A stretch of DNA of 5,818 nt from Streptococcus sp. (GTDB lineage: Bacteria; Bacillota; Bacilli; Lactobacillales; Streptococcaceae): the NCBI RefSeq assembly GCF_030825805.1, contig NZ_JAPJPF010000061.1, positions 1 to 5,818 on the forward strand, in the 5' to 3' direction. Position 1 is the first letter of the stretch, and each line of letters opens with the position of its first letter. Under the pieces are notes generated by a model, which was given only the letters and a program-made list of their open reading frames with translations, did no database searches and was not told the DNA's origin. Below are positions 1-4,872 of the stretch, one piece after another. The translations under genes and the position numbers were made by a program.

Positions 1-463
1 TGCCAAAGTCCATGACCCCAAGAGCACGCGCCACTTCATCAATCTTGGCATCCAAAGTATAGAAATCCCGACTCTCTAACCGATCCTGGAGCTCTCCGAC
101 TTCTTCCATGAGAGCATCCATATCCGCTCCATCCTCAGCCATTTCCATATAGAGGTCATTGATGCGAGCCTCTGCTTTAAAGAGTTCATCAAAGGCTGTC
201 CGCAAGACATCGCGCACCGTTTGCCCTTCTTTTAGGACAGCATGCTGGTCAAGATAGCCAGCGGTCACATACTTAGACCACTCAACCTTCCCTTCGTCGG
301 GTTGCATCTTGCCGGTCACGATGCTCATGAAGGTGGATTTTCCTTCACCATTGGCTCCAACCAAACCGATATGCTCTCCCTTTAACAAGCGGAAGGACAC
401 ATCCTCAAAAATAGCCCGGTCTCCAAAGCCGTGGCTTAAATTTTTCACCTCTAAAATACTCAT
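1..463 (-). CDS. ABC-F family ATPase, N-terminal part (cut by the left window edge)
   Basis: The first 154 residues of an ATP-binding protein of the ABC-F type: soluble tandem-ATPase proteins without membrane domains that act on the ribosome or in antibiotic resistance/translation quality control. The start is the ATG at 463; the frame reads openly to the window edge. The Walker A motif GANGEGKST lies at about residues 36-44 and the Q-loop (GYLDQH) at about 69-74. These are followed by a charged, probably helical segment (about 85-150), as expected within the first ABC domain of this family. The LSGGQ signature, Walker B, the inter-domain linker and the whole second ABC domain lie outside the window, so the subfamily cannot be fixed. 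The ribosome binding site is a weak GAAAGAGAG 6 nt before the ATG. The gene has its own promoter (497-525) just after the terminator of the preceding operon, so it appears to be a separate transcription unit. It is truncated only by the window, not visibly broken. Confidence 0.93.
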   Translation of the reverse strand, partial: MSILEVKNLSHGFGDRAIFEDVSFRLLKGEHIGLVGANGEGKSTFMSIVTGKMQPDEGKVEWSKYVTAGYLDQHAVLKEGQTVRDVLRTAFDELFKAEARINDLYMEMAEDGADMDALMEEVGELQDRLESRDFYTLDAKIDEVARALGVMDFG

Positions 464-496
464 GATTGACTCTCTTTCATTGATTTCACTCGTATG

Positions 497-525
497 ATTA
501 TATCATCTTCAAGACAAAATGAAAA
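497..525 (-). promoter_or_regulatory. Promoter of the ABC-F gene (extended -10)
   Basis: On the minus strand, a perfect -10 hexamer TATAAT (502 to 497) is preceded by TGA, giving the extended -10 form TGATATAAT. A 4-of-6 match to the -35 box, TTTTCA (525 to 520), lies at the ideal 17-nt spacing. Transcription should start near 490, leaving a leader of about 27 nt before the ATG at 463, too short for a riboswitch. The -35 box overlaps the distal edge of the terminator stem of the upstream operon. The assignment is by consensus match only. Confidence 0.75.
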
Positions 526-544
526 GGGAGTCCAACTCCCTTTT
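522..544 (-). terminator. Rho-independent terminator of the tmk-to-arsC-like operon
   Basis: A 9-bp perfect stem (AAAAGGGAG, 522-530, against CTCCCTTTT, 536-544) closes a 5-nt loop. It begins 3 bp past the stop codon of the ArsC-like gene. Read on the minus strand it has the A-run/GC stem/T-run form, with TTTT, CA and TTTT following the GC stem. The plus-strand side has a T6 run, so it could work in both directions, although no plus-strand gene leads into it here. It marks the 3' end of the seven-gene minus-strand operon. Confidence 0.85.
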
Positions 545-547
545 TTC

Positions 548-901
548 TTACAAACCTAAGTCCGCATATGGCTTCCGGTAACCCACTTGAACAACTTTTC
601 CGTCCTTCACTAAGAGAGGGCGTTTGATTAGCATGCCATCGCTAGCTAAAAGGTCTGCCGCTTCTTCTATCGAAAGCTGATCCACCTTGTCTTTCAAGCC
701 CAACTCCCGATACTTCATCCCACTAGTGTTAAAGAAGGATTTGATTGGTAGGGAAGACTCCTTGATCCAGGTTTGCAGTTGCTCACTGGTCGGAGTGTCT
801 ACCACAATATCTTGGCTATCAAACTCACAGCCTAAGCTCGTTAATTCCGATTTCGCCTTGCGGCAGGTCGAACATTTTGGGTATTCAATAAATGATAACA
901 T
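548..901 (-). CDS. ArsC/Spx-fold thioredoxin-like protein (arsenate reductase family)
   Basis: A 117-residue protein, the usual length for the ArsC-related/Spx family. An N-terminal beta strand leads into a redox motif CSTC (Cys10, Cys13) followed by RKA. Later family landmarks are FNTSGMKYREL (about 57-67), KRPLLV (about 93-98) and VGYR (106-109). Family members are thiol-disulfide reductases (ArsC), glutathione-linked proteins (YffB-like) or RNA-polymerase-binding regulators (Spx). The CxxC plus the FNTSG segment look to me more like the uncharacterised YffB/YusI-like branch than Spx itself. True arsenate reduction is not shown, and no arsR or arsB lies nearby. The start at 901 is fixed by a strong AAGGAG 5 nt upstream that overlaps the ogt stop codon. 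It is the last gene of the operon, directly before the terminator. Confidence 0.88.
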   Translation of the reverse strand: MLSFIEYPKCSTCRKAKSELTSLGCEFDSQDIVVDTPTSEQLQTWIKESSLPIKSFFNTSGMKYRELGLKDKVDQLSIEEAADLLASDGMLIKRPLLVKDGKVVQVGYRKPYADLGL

Positions 902-906
902 CTTTT

Positions 907-912
907 CTCCTT
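907..912 (-). promoter_or_regulatory. Ribosome binding site of the ArsC-like gene, overlapping the ogt stop
   Basis: AAGGAG lies 5 nt before the ATG at 901. Its first bases are part of the TAA stop of ogt (913 to 911), giving TAAGGAG. This suggests that ribosomes finishing ogt are well placed to re-initiate on the next gene. Confidence 0.8.
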
Positions 913-1399
913 ATTCTTTCCAAGATATGGCCTCATGTTGCAACAGCCAACGCTTGCGATCTAATCCAGCCGCATAGCCTGTCAACTTTTTCTCCGTCCC
1001 CAGCACCCGGTGACACGGGATGAGGAGGAGCAAGGGATTTCGACCTATTGCTTGACCGATGGCTTGAGCCGATCTGCAAGACAAGGCATGGGCAATCTCT
1101 CCGTAGGTTCGACTTTCCCCATAAGGGATCTGAGCTAGATAGGCCCAAACTCTTTGTTGAAAGTCTGTCCCTTGAGGAGACAGGGGAAAGGGCATGGAAG
1201 GATTTTCCCCTATAAAGTATCGATCCAGCCATTCAAAGACAGCTCCATGAAGTGGCTGACAAGCTTCTTCGATATGCTCAAGCCCCTGCTCACAATTGGC
1301 TTGGTCACAAAACCAGATCCCAACTAGGCTTTCCTCATCCACCACAATAGATAGAGGTCCTAAGGGACTCTGATAGAGTTGGCGATAGAACCTAGTCAT
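911..1399 (-). CDS. ogt: Methylated-DNA--[protein]-cysteine S-methyltransferase (O6-alkylguanine repair)
   Basis: A suicide DNA repair protein that moves the alkyl group from O6-alkylguanine (and O4-alkylthymine) to its own cysteine. From the chosen ATG it has 162 residues, normal for single-domain Ogt. The active-site motif IPCHRV carries the acceptor Cys129. It is preceded by the DNA-binding helix region SAQAIGQAIGRNP (about 110-122) and followed by TGYAAGLDRKRWLL (about 140-153). The N-terminal domain begins with the typical YQSPLGPL (about 9-16). A longer form from a GTG at 1441 is open, but it has no ribosome binding site and adds residues that do not fit the family. The ATG at 1399 overlaps the stop of the GNAT gene (ATGACTAG), so coupled translation would explain its lack of a good Shine-Dalgarno sequence. 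The position of the usual arginine finger is Gln112 (SAQAIG instead of AARAVG). Confidence 0.93.
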   Translation of the reverse strand: MTRFYRQLYQSPLGPLSIVVDEESLVGIWFCDQANCEQGLEHIEEACQPLHGAVFEWLDRYFIGENPSMPFPLSPQGTDFQQRVWAYLAQIPYGESRTYGEIAHALSCRSAQAIGQAIGRNPLLLLIPCHRVLGTEKKLTGYAAGLDRKRWLLQHEAISWKE

Positions 1400-1964
1400 T
1401 TTGAGATTGTTCTGCACGGTAGTCCCAACGATCATCTTCACTAATCACTTGGAAGAGGCTGGTTTCTGCCTTCCGTTTGATCTTCTGATAAGCGAGACGA
1501 ACTCCATCAATTGGCACCTTTCCACAGTAATGGAAGCCTAACTTCTCTAAAAGGTGTTGCATGACCTTGTTGTCAGGATGGGTATCACAGCGAAAATCTG
1601 GGCCCTTTTCTCCTTCGATCAAACCTTGAAGGAAGGTTTGGGCTACTCCTCGACCAGCAGCTTCTTTGGCAACAGTGACCCGGTGGAAACTGATATAGAG
1701 ATAGTTATCATGTTCCCATTTTCCATCATAAATGTCATTATAGGCGGCTTCATTTCCCTTGTAGAGAGCGGCATAGGCTACGACTTCTTGATTCTCTACA
1801 GCTACATAACCACGGCTTTCGAGGATATCCTCAAAAATGATTTCTTGATTGGGATAACCATCCTGCCATTGGTCCACACCAGCTGCAGCTAAGCTGTCCT
1901 TGCCATCTTGGATGATTTCCATAATCCGATTGATTTCATTGGGATAGGCCATTCTAATTTCCAT
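1392..1964 (-). CDS. GNAT family N-acetyltransferase
   Basis: A 190-residue protein of the Gcn5-related acetyltransferase fold, which moves acetyl from acetyl-CoA to an amine of an unknown small molecule or protein. The acetyl-CoA-binding motif A is visible as HRVTVAKEAAGRGVA (about 94-108), with the pyrophosphate-loop residues GRG. Motif B follows as DTHPDNKVMQHLLEKLGF (about 127-144) and then a YCG strand. The N-terminal half includes a QWQDGYPNQE segment (about 32-41), which I recall in streptococcal relatives. The start at 1964 is supported by AAGGAG 6 nt upstream; longer starts back to 2039 lie inside rsmI. The last 25-28 residues (rich in K, E, D, Q) extend past the fold and overlap the beginning of ogt by 8 bp. 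The substrate cannot be inferred. Confidence 0.88.
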   Translation of the reverse strand: MEIRMAYPNEINRIMEIIQDGKDSLAAAGVDQWQDGYPNQEIIFEDILESRGYVAVENQEVVAYAALYKGNEAAYNDIYDGKWEHDNYLYISFHRVTVAKEAAGRGVAQTFLQGLIEGEKGPDFRCDTHPDNKVMQHLLEKLGFHYCGKVPIDGVRLAYQKIKRKAETSLFQVISEDDRWDYRAEQSQND

Positions 1965-1970
1965 CAGACT

Positions 1971-1976
1971 CTCCTT
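1971..1976 (-). promoter_or_regulatory. Ribosome binding site deciding the GNAT start, overlapping the rsmI stop
   Basis: AAGGAG lies 6 nt before the ATG at 1964 and again forms TAAGGAG with the preceding stop codon (rsmI TAA, 1977 to 1975). It selects the ATG at 1964 over upstream in-frame candidates that would begin inside rsmI. Confidence 0.8.
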
Positions 1977-2838
1977 ATTCTTCCTCTTGGTGGTATCGGG
2001 CATAAAGTTCACTCTTTTGTAGCCCAAATTGTTTGGCAACCTGTTTAATCGCTTGGTTCTTTTTCATACCAGATTGGACCAGTAGATCAATCTCTTGGAT
2101 CAGATCCACTTCTTCTAGATCTGGCTCCTGCTCACTGGCCCCCTCCACGATCAGGAGACACTCTCCTTTAAGGGGATTTCCCTCTAGATAGTCCACTAAC
2201 TCTGCGATGGTCCCTCGCGTATACTCTTCGTAGATCTTGGTCAGTTCTCGGACCAGGACAACTGGGCGGTCTCCATAGACTGCCAGCATATTTTCAAGGG
2301 TCGCTCGTACCCGGTGCGGGGACTCATAAAAGATCTGAGTCTCAGGATAGGCTAGCTTTTCCTGGAAAAAGGCCTTTTGCTGCCCTTCCTTGCGTGGAAG
2401 AAAGCCATAAAAGATATGGGGCTGGGGTGCCAGGCCACTGGCAATTAGGCCGGTAATGCCGGCGCTCGGGCCAGGAACTGCCACAACAGGGATTTCTCGC
2501 TCAATCGCTGCCTTGACCAGGTCGTGACCTGGATCCGAAATACTAGGCAGTCCTGCATCCGAAACCTGGGCTAGGTCCTTTCCAGACTCTAAATGAGCTA
2601 GCAAATCAGGGATTTTCTCCATGGCATTGTGCTCGTGAAAGCTGGTTTGCGGAGTAGAAATCTCAAAATGCTTGAGCAAGAGTCCTGTATTGCGTGTATC
2701 TTCTGCTGCTATCAGATCCACCTCTTTTAGAGTTTGGATCATGCGGTAGCTCATGTCATCCCGATTGCCAATTGGGGTTGGCACTAAAAAGAGAGTCCCT
2801 GTCGCTTTATCCCCTTTAAAACTTCGTTGAATCTGCAT
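1975..2838 (-). CDS. rsmI: 16S rRNA (cytidine(1402)-2'-O)-methyltransferase
   Basis: A 287-residue SAM-dependent methyltransferase of the tetrapyrrole-methylase fold. RsmI methylates the 2'-OH of C1402 (E. coli numbering) in the 16S rRNA decoding centre. Family landmarks appear in order: VPTPIGN (about 19-25), AEDTRNT (45-51), VSDAGLPSISDPG (92-104), VPGPSA (121-126), YGFLPRK (144-150), ESPHR (172-176) and RELTK (197-201). A C-terminal helical segment (about 245-285, MKKNQAIKQVAKQFGLQKSE) matches the small helix-turn-helix-like extension of this family. The length is normal. The ATG at 2838 lies 2 bp past the yabA stop. Its Shine-Dalgarno AGGGAG (2849 to 2844) is made of yabA's last two sense codons, 5 nt from the ATG, which suggests translational coupling. 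Confidence 0.97.
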   Translation of the reverse strand: MQIQRSFKGDKATGTLFLVPTPIGNRDDMSYRMIQTLKEVDLIAAEDTRNTGLLLKHFEISTPQTSFHEHNAMEKIPDLLAHLESGKDLAQVSDAGLPSISDPGHDLVKAAIEREIPVVAVPGPSAGITGLIASGLAPQPHIFYGFLPRKEGQQKAFFQEKLAYPETQIFYESPHRVRATLENMLAVYGDRPVVLVRELTKIYEEYTRGTIAELVDYLEGNPLKGECLLIVEGASEQEPDLEEVDLIQEIDLLVQSGMKKNQAIKQVAKQFGLQKSELYARYHQEEE

Positions 2839-2840
2839 GT

Positions 2841-3161
2841 TTACTCCCTAAATAACAATTCATCACAGAAAATACACTCTTCATCATTTTCACGACGTTG
2901 ACCATAGGAGTCTGTACAAACATGAAATCCATCGTTGTAAATTCTTTGTAAATTTTCACGACCATTGCGATGAAATTTAGGGGAGCTGGTTTTCTCCACT
3001 TCTCCTAAGCGCTCTCTCAATTTATCATTTTCAAGACGCAGAGCTGTATTTTCCTCGACAATGAGTTTGAGATTTTTCTTAATAGCTTCAACCTCTGCTA
3101 ATGTAACCAGCAATTCCTGGGAGAAGCCATCCAAAGCATCAAATAATTCTTTTTTATTCAT
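2841..3161 (-). CDS. yabA: DNA replication initiation control protein YabA
   Basis: A 106-residue protein with the two-part YabA layout. The N-terminal helix (about 1-58) is a coiled-coil-like stretch rich in L, E and K, used for oligomerisation. After a short linker comes a C-terminal zinc-binding module with HVC (His80, Cys82) and CIFC (Cys96, Cys99). In B. subtilis, YabA binds both DnaA and the sliding clamp DnaN and limits re-initiation at oriC. All four presumed zinc ligands are present and the length is typical. The ATG at 3161 follows the holB stop by 4 bp. Its Shine-Dalgarno AGAAGG lies in the last codons of holB, 7 nt upstream of the ATG. Placement directly behind holB fits a clamp-linked role. 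Confidence 0.96.
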   Translation of the reverse strand: MNKKELFDALDGFSQELLVTLAEVEAIKKNLKLIVEENTALRLENDKLRERLGEVEKTSSPKFHRNGRENLQRIYNDGFHVCTDSYGQRRENDEECIFCDELLFRE

Positions 3162-3165
3162 CTCT

Positions 3166-4065
3166 TTACCTTCTATTTTTCAACTGTAGGACCATATACT
3201 CGAGAGCATTTTGAAAACTCACATTCCGTTCCCACATCAGTTTGGCCAAGACCAATTTTTCTAGATAGTCTCTTCCTAAGGACTGACTGATGGAGCGTGC
3301 AAAGAGCAATTCCAACAAGCGAAAGGCTTGGGCCTGCTTTTCTTTATCATCCGTCTCTTGAACCAAGCGAGAGACCAGTAAGTAGATATGCGGATCTGCT
3401 TTTAGACAAGCTGCAACGAAACGCTCACACTCCCTCGCCAGATCGAAAAAGGAGGTATTCTGAGCGAGAATTTGAGCCTCTTGGAAACCTTGACTAAAGT
3501 TGGCTAACAGATCTGCTTGTTGAAGCAAGAGACCTTCCTGAAGGAGATACTCTTTTAGGAAATCTTGGTTTTTTGGAAAATGGACCTGCTGCGCCCGACT
3601 TTTTATGGTCGGGAGAACCAGTTGCTCATCTGCTGTCAGCAGAAAAATATGAACTTCACTCTGAGGTTCTTCAATCACCTTGAGGAGGGAATTGGCCGCA
3701 TTGACATGCATCCGGTCTGCATCGCAGATGATAAAGACTTGCTTGGATCCTTCGTAGCCTGACTGAGAAAAATGCTGGATCAAATCCCGGATCCGATCCG
3801 TTTTGATGATTTGATTGACCGGTCGGACAACCGTTACATCTGAGAATTCATCCTCTTCAATCAAGCGACAAGCCCGACAAGTCCCACAGGGCCAAACACC
3901 CTTCTTGTCCGTACAAAAGAGACTTTGGGACAAGAGCTGGGCCATCTCAAAACTGCCAAAATCTCCTGTAAAGAGATAGGCGTGGCTCAAGCGGTCCTGT
4001 TCTAAAATAGCTTGGAAGCGATCGACTAACTGAGGTTGAAGTTTTTGCACTTGTTCTAACTTCAT
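3166..4065 (-). CDS. holB: DNA polymerase III subunit delta' (clamp loader)
   Basis: A 299-residue delta-prime subunit of the clamp loader, which with delta and the DnaX subunits opens and loads the beta clamp. A zinc module CX8CXXCXXC is present at Cys51, Cys60, Cys63 and Cys66. The AAA+ core includes HAYLFTG (about 28-34), [24 protein letters not shown] (split here by role: degenerate Walker B near 111-117, then the conserved helix to 134) and the sensor-1/SRC-region TIKSRAQQ (about 153-160). The P-loop position reads GDFGSFEMA with no GKT/GKS, so it should not bind or hydrolyse ATP, as known for delta-prime in some bacteria. The C-terminal part (about 165-299) is helical, as in the collar domain. 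The start codon overlaps the tmk stop (ATGA); GGAG lies 8 nt upstream. Confidence 0.95.
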   Translation of the reverse strand: MKLEQVQKLQPQLVDRFQAILEQDRLSHAYLFTGDFGSFEMAQLLSQSLFCTDKKGVWPCGTCRACRLIEEDEFSDVTVVRPVNQIIKTDRIRDLIQHFSQSGYEGSKQVFIICDADRMHVNAANSLLKVIEEPQSEVHIFLLTADEQLVLPTIKSRAQQVHFPKNQDFLKEYLLQEGLLLQQADLLANFSQGFQEAQILAQNTSFFDLARECERFVAACLKADPHIYLLVSRLVQETDDKEKQAQAFRLLELLFARSISQSLGRDYLEKLVLAKLMWERNVSFQNALEYMVLQLKNRR

Positions 4066-4700
4066 TCACTAATCTCCAAGACTTCTTTCAATAATAGCCA
4101 AGTATCCTCGACCACCTGGTCAAAAGGTTGACTGGCATCAATTTTCACCACACGTTGTGGTTCTTTTTCGAGGATGGCCAGATAGCCTTGACGGACTTTC
4201 TGATGGAGACTGAGTCCTTCTAGATCCAAGCGATTGACTTCACGGCTAGCACTCTTAGCAATTCTCGCCAACCCTTCTTCTACATCAATGTCAAAGTAGA
4301 AGGTCCGATTGGGTTTCAGACCATCAGTCGCAAATTGGTTCAACCATTCAATATCTGCTACTGCTAATCCACGCCCAAAGCCTTGGTATGCTACCGAACT
4401 GTCGATAAAACGATCCATGATAACTAGCTTCCCTGCTTTCAAAGCTGGAAGGACACGTTCTGCCAAGTGTTGGCGACGACTGGCGATATAAAGAAGCAAT
4501 TCTGTCTTGGGATCCATTTCCGTATGGGATGGATCTAGAATGACCTCGCGTATTTTTTCTGCTATTTCGACACCCCCTGGCTCCCGCGTGGTAATATAGG
4601 CAATCCCTGCCTTTTCCAAGCGTGGTAGCAAGGCTTCTAAAACGGAGGATTTCCCTGCACCTTCTGGGCCTTCAATTGAAATTAATGTTCCCTGTTTCAT
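4062..4700 (-). CDS. tmk: Thymidylate kinase (dTMP kinase)
   Basis: A 212-residue kinase that phosphorylates dTMP to dTDP with ATP, in the cytoplasmic dTTP pathway. It shows the P-loop GPEGAGKS (11-18), the dTMP-binding TREPGG (38-43), the helix with SRRQHLAE (74-81), the [12 protein letters not shown] motif (96-107), and a lid region around residues 147-160 with several Arg/Lys. The length is typical. It is the first gene of the seven-gene minus-strand operon; the promoter lies in the divergent region (extended -10 at 4754-4762). The ribosome binding site is weak (AAGATAAGAG close to the ATG). The stop overlaps the holB start by 4 bp (ATGA). Tmk and HolB are adjacent or near each other in many Firmicutes, and both serve DNA replication. 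Confidence 0.97.
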   Translation of the reverse strand: MKQGTLISIEGPEGAGKSSVLEALLPRLEKAGIAYITTREPGGVEIAEKIREVILDPSHTEMDPKTELLLYIASRRQHLAERVLPALKAGKLVIMDRFIDSSVAYQGFGRGLAVADIEWLNQFATDGLKPNRTFYFDIDVEEGLARIAKSASREVNRLDLEGLSLHQKVRQGYLAILEKEPQRVVKIDASQPFDQVVEDTWLLLKEVLEISE

Positions 4701-4753
4701 TCTCTTATCTTAACTTTCTATACTCATTTCTCTAGCATGCATCACTTCTTTTT

Positions 4754-4762
4754 ATTTTACCA
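4754..4762 (-). promoter_or_regulatory. Extended -10 promoter of the tmk operon
   Basis: On the minus strand, TGGTAAAAT (4762 to 4754) is an extended -10 element with a 5-of-6 match to TATAAT. No convincing -35 box is found at 16-18 nt, which is tolerated with extended -10 promoters in streptococci. The predicted start near 4747 leaves a leader of about 46 nt before tmk. It is the only good candidate I see between 4701 and 4800 on this strand. Confidence 0.55.
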
Positions 4763-4833
4763 AAAATAGGGGTAAAAATCCTGTCCGAATTCGTGAAAAT
4801 TGATGAAAATTATTTCCTATTTTTCATTTTTTT

Positions 4834-4842
4834 TGGTAAAAT
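4834..4842 (+). promoter_or_regulatory. Extended -10 promoter of the YitT-family gene
   Basis: TGGTAAAAT (4834-4842) is an extended -10 with a 5-of-6 hexamer. At 17-nt spacing the -35 position reads TTCCTA, a poor match. A T8 run (4827-4834) lies immediately upstream and overlaps the T of the TGG. Transcription should begin near 4849, so the leader before the ATG at 4873 is only about 24 nt. Confidence 0.6.
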
Positions 4843-4860
4843 GTATGGTGAAAAATGAAT

Positions 4861-4865
4861 AGGAG
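4861..4865 (+). promoter_or_regulatory. Ribosome binding site deciding the YitT-family start
   Basis: AGGAG lies 7 nt before the ATG at 4873. An in-frame ATG at 4855 would put this site inside the coding region, has no Shine-Dalgarno of its own, and would lie only about 6 nt from the predicted transcription start. The ATG at 4873 is therefore preferred. Confidence 0.85.
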
Positions 4866-4872
4866 AACGAGC

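Larger units (their letters stand above)
4754..4842. repeat. 17-nt inverted repeat carrying two divergent promoters
   Basis: The left arm ATTTTACCAAAAATAGG (4754-4770) is the exact reverse complement of CCTATTTTTGGTAAAAT. The right arm is that same 17-nt sequence (4816-4842) interrupted by a 10-nt block CATTTTTTTT (4825-4834). Each arm ends in a TGGTAAAAT extended -10 facing outward: left toward tmk, right toward the YitT-family gene. The 45 bp between the arms contain GAATTC (4787-4792) and two TGAAAAT copies 10 bp apart (4794-4800, 4804-4810). This is either a shared regulatory layout or a chance match between AT-rich promoters. Confidence 0.6.

Noticed and set aside
687..977. Plus-strand open frame opposite the ArsC-like gene and the end of ogt
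   Set aside because: It is antisense to two well-supported genes, with no ribosome site and no recognisable protein features.
933..1232. Open frame on the minus strand inside ogt
   Set aside because: It overlaps a gene with clear catalytic motifs in another frame and resembles no protein I know.
911..1441. Longer Ogt from a GTG at 1441
   Set aside because: No Shine-Dalgarno precedes it, the 14 extra residues do not resemble an Ogt N-terminus, and it would overlap the GNAT gene by 50 bp. The ATG at 1399 begins just before the typical YQSPLGPL segment.
1554..1892. Plus-strand open frame opposite the GNAT gene
   Set aside because: Its hydrophobic-looking translation is the complement of the acetyltransferase coding sequence; no promoter or ribosome site supports it.
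1392..2039. Longer GNAT protein starting inside rsmI
   Set aside because: The extra 25 residues come from the rsmI reading region, while AAGGAG at 1971-1976 points to the ATG at 1964, where the recognisable fold begins.
4701..4753. Possible riboswitch or attenuator in the tmk leader
   Set aside because: The predicted leader is only about 46 nt, with no stable hairpin and no T-run; too short for a known riboswitch class.
4855..4872. Upstream in-frame ATG for the YitT-family gene
   Set aside because: It lies only about 6 nt after the predicted transcription start and would place the AGGAG site within the coding sequence. The charged extra residues MNRRTS are not expected before the first membrane helix.
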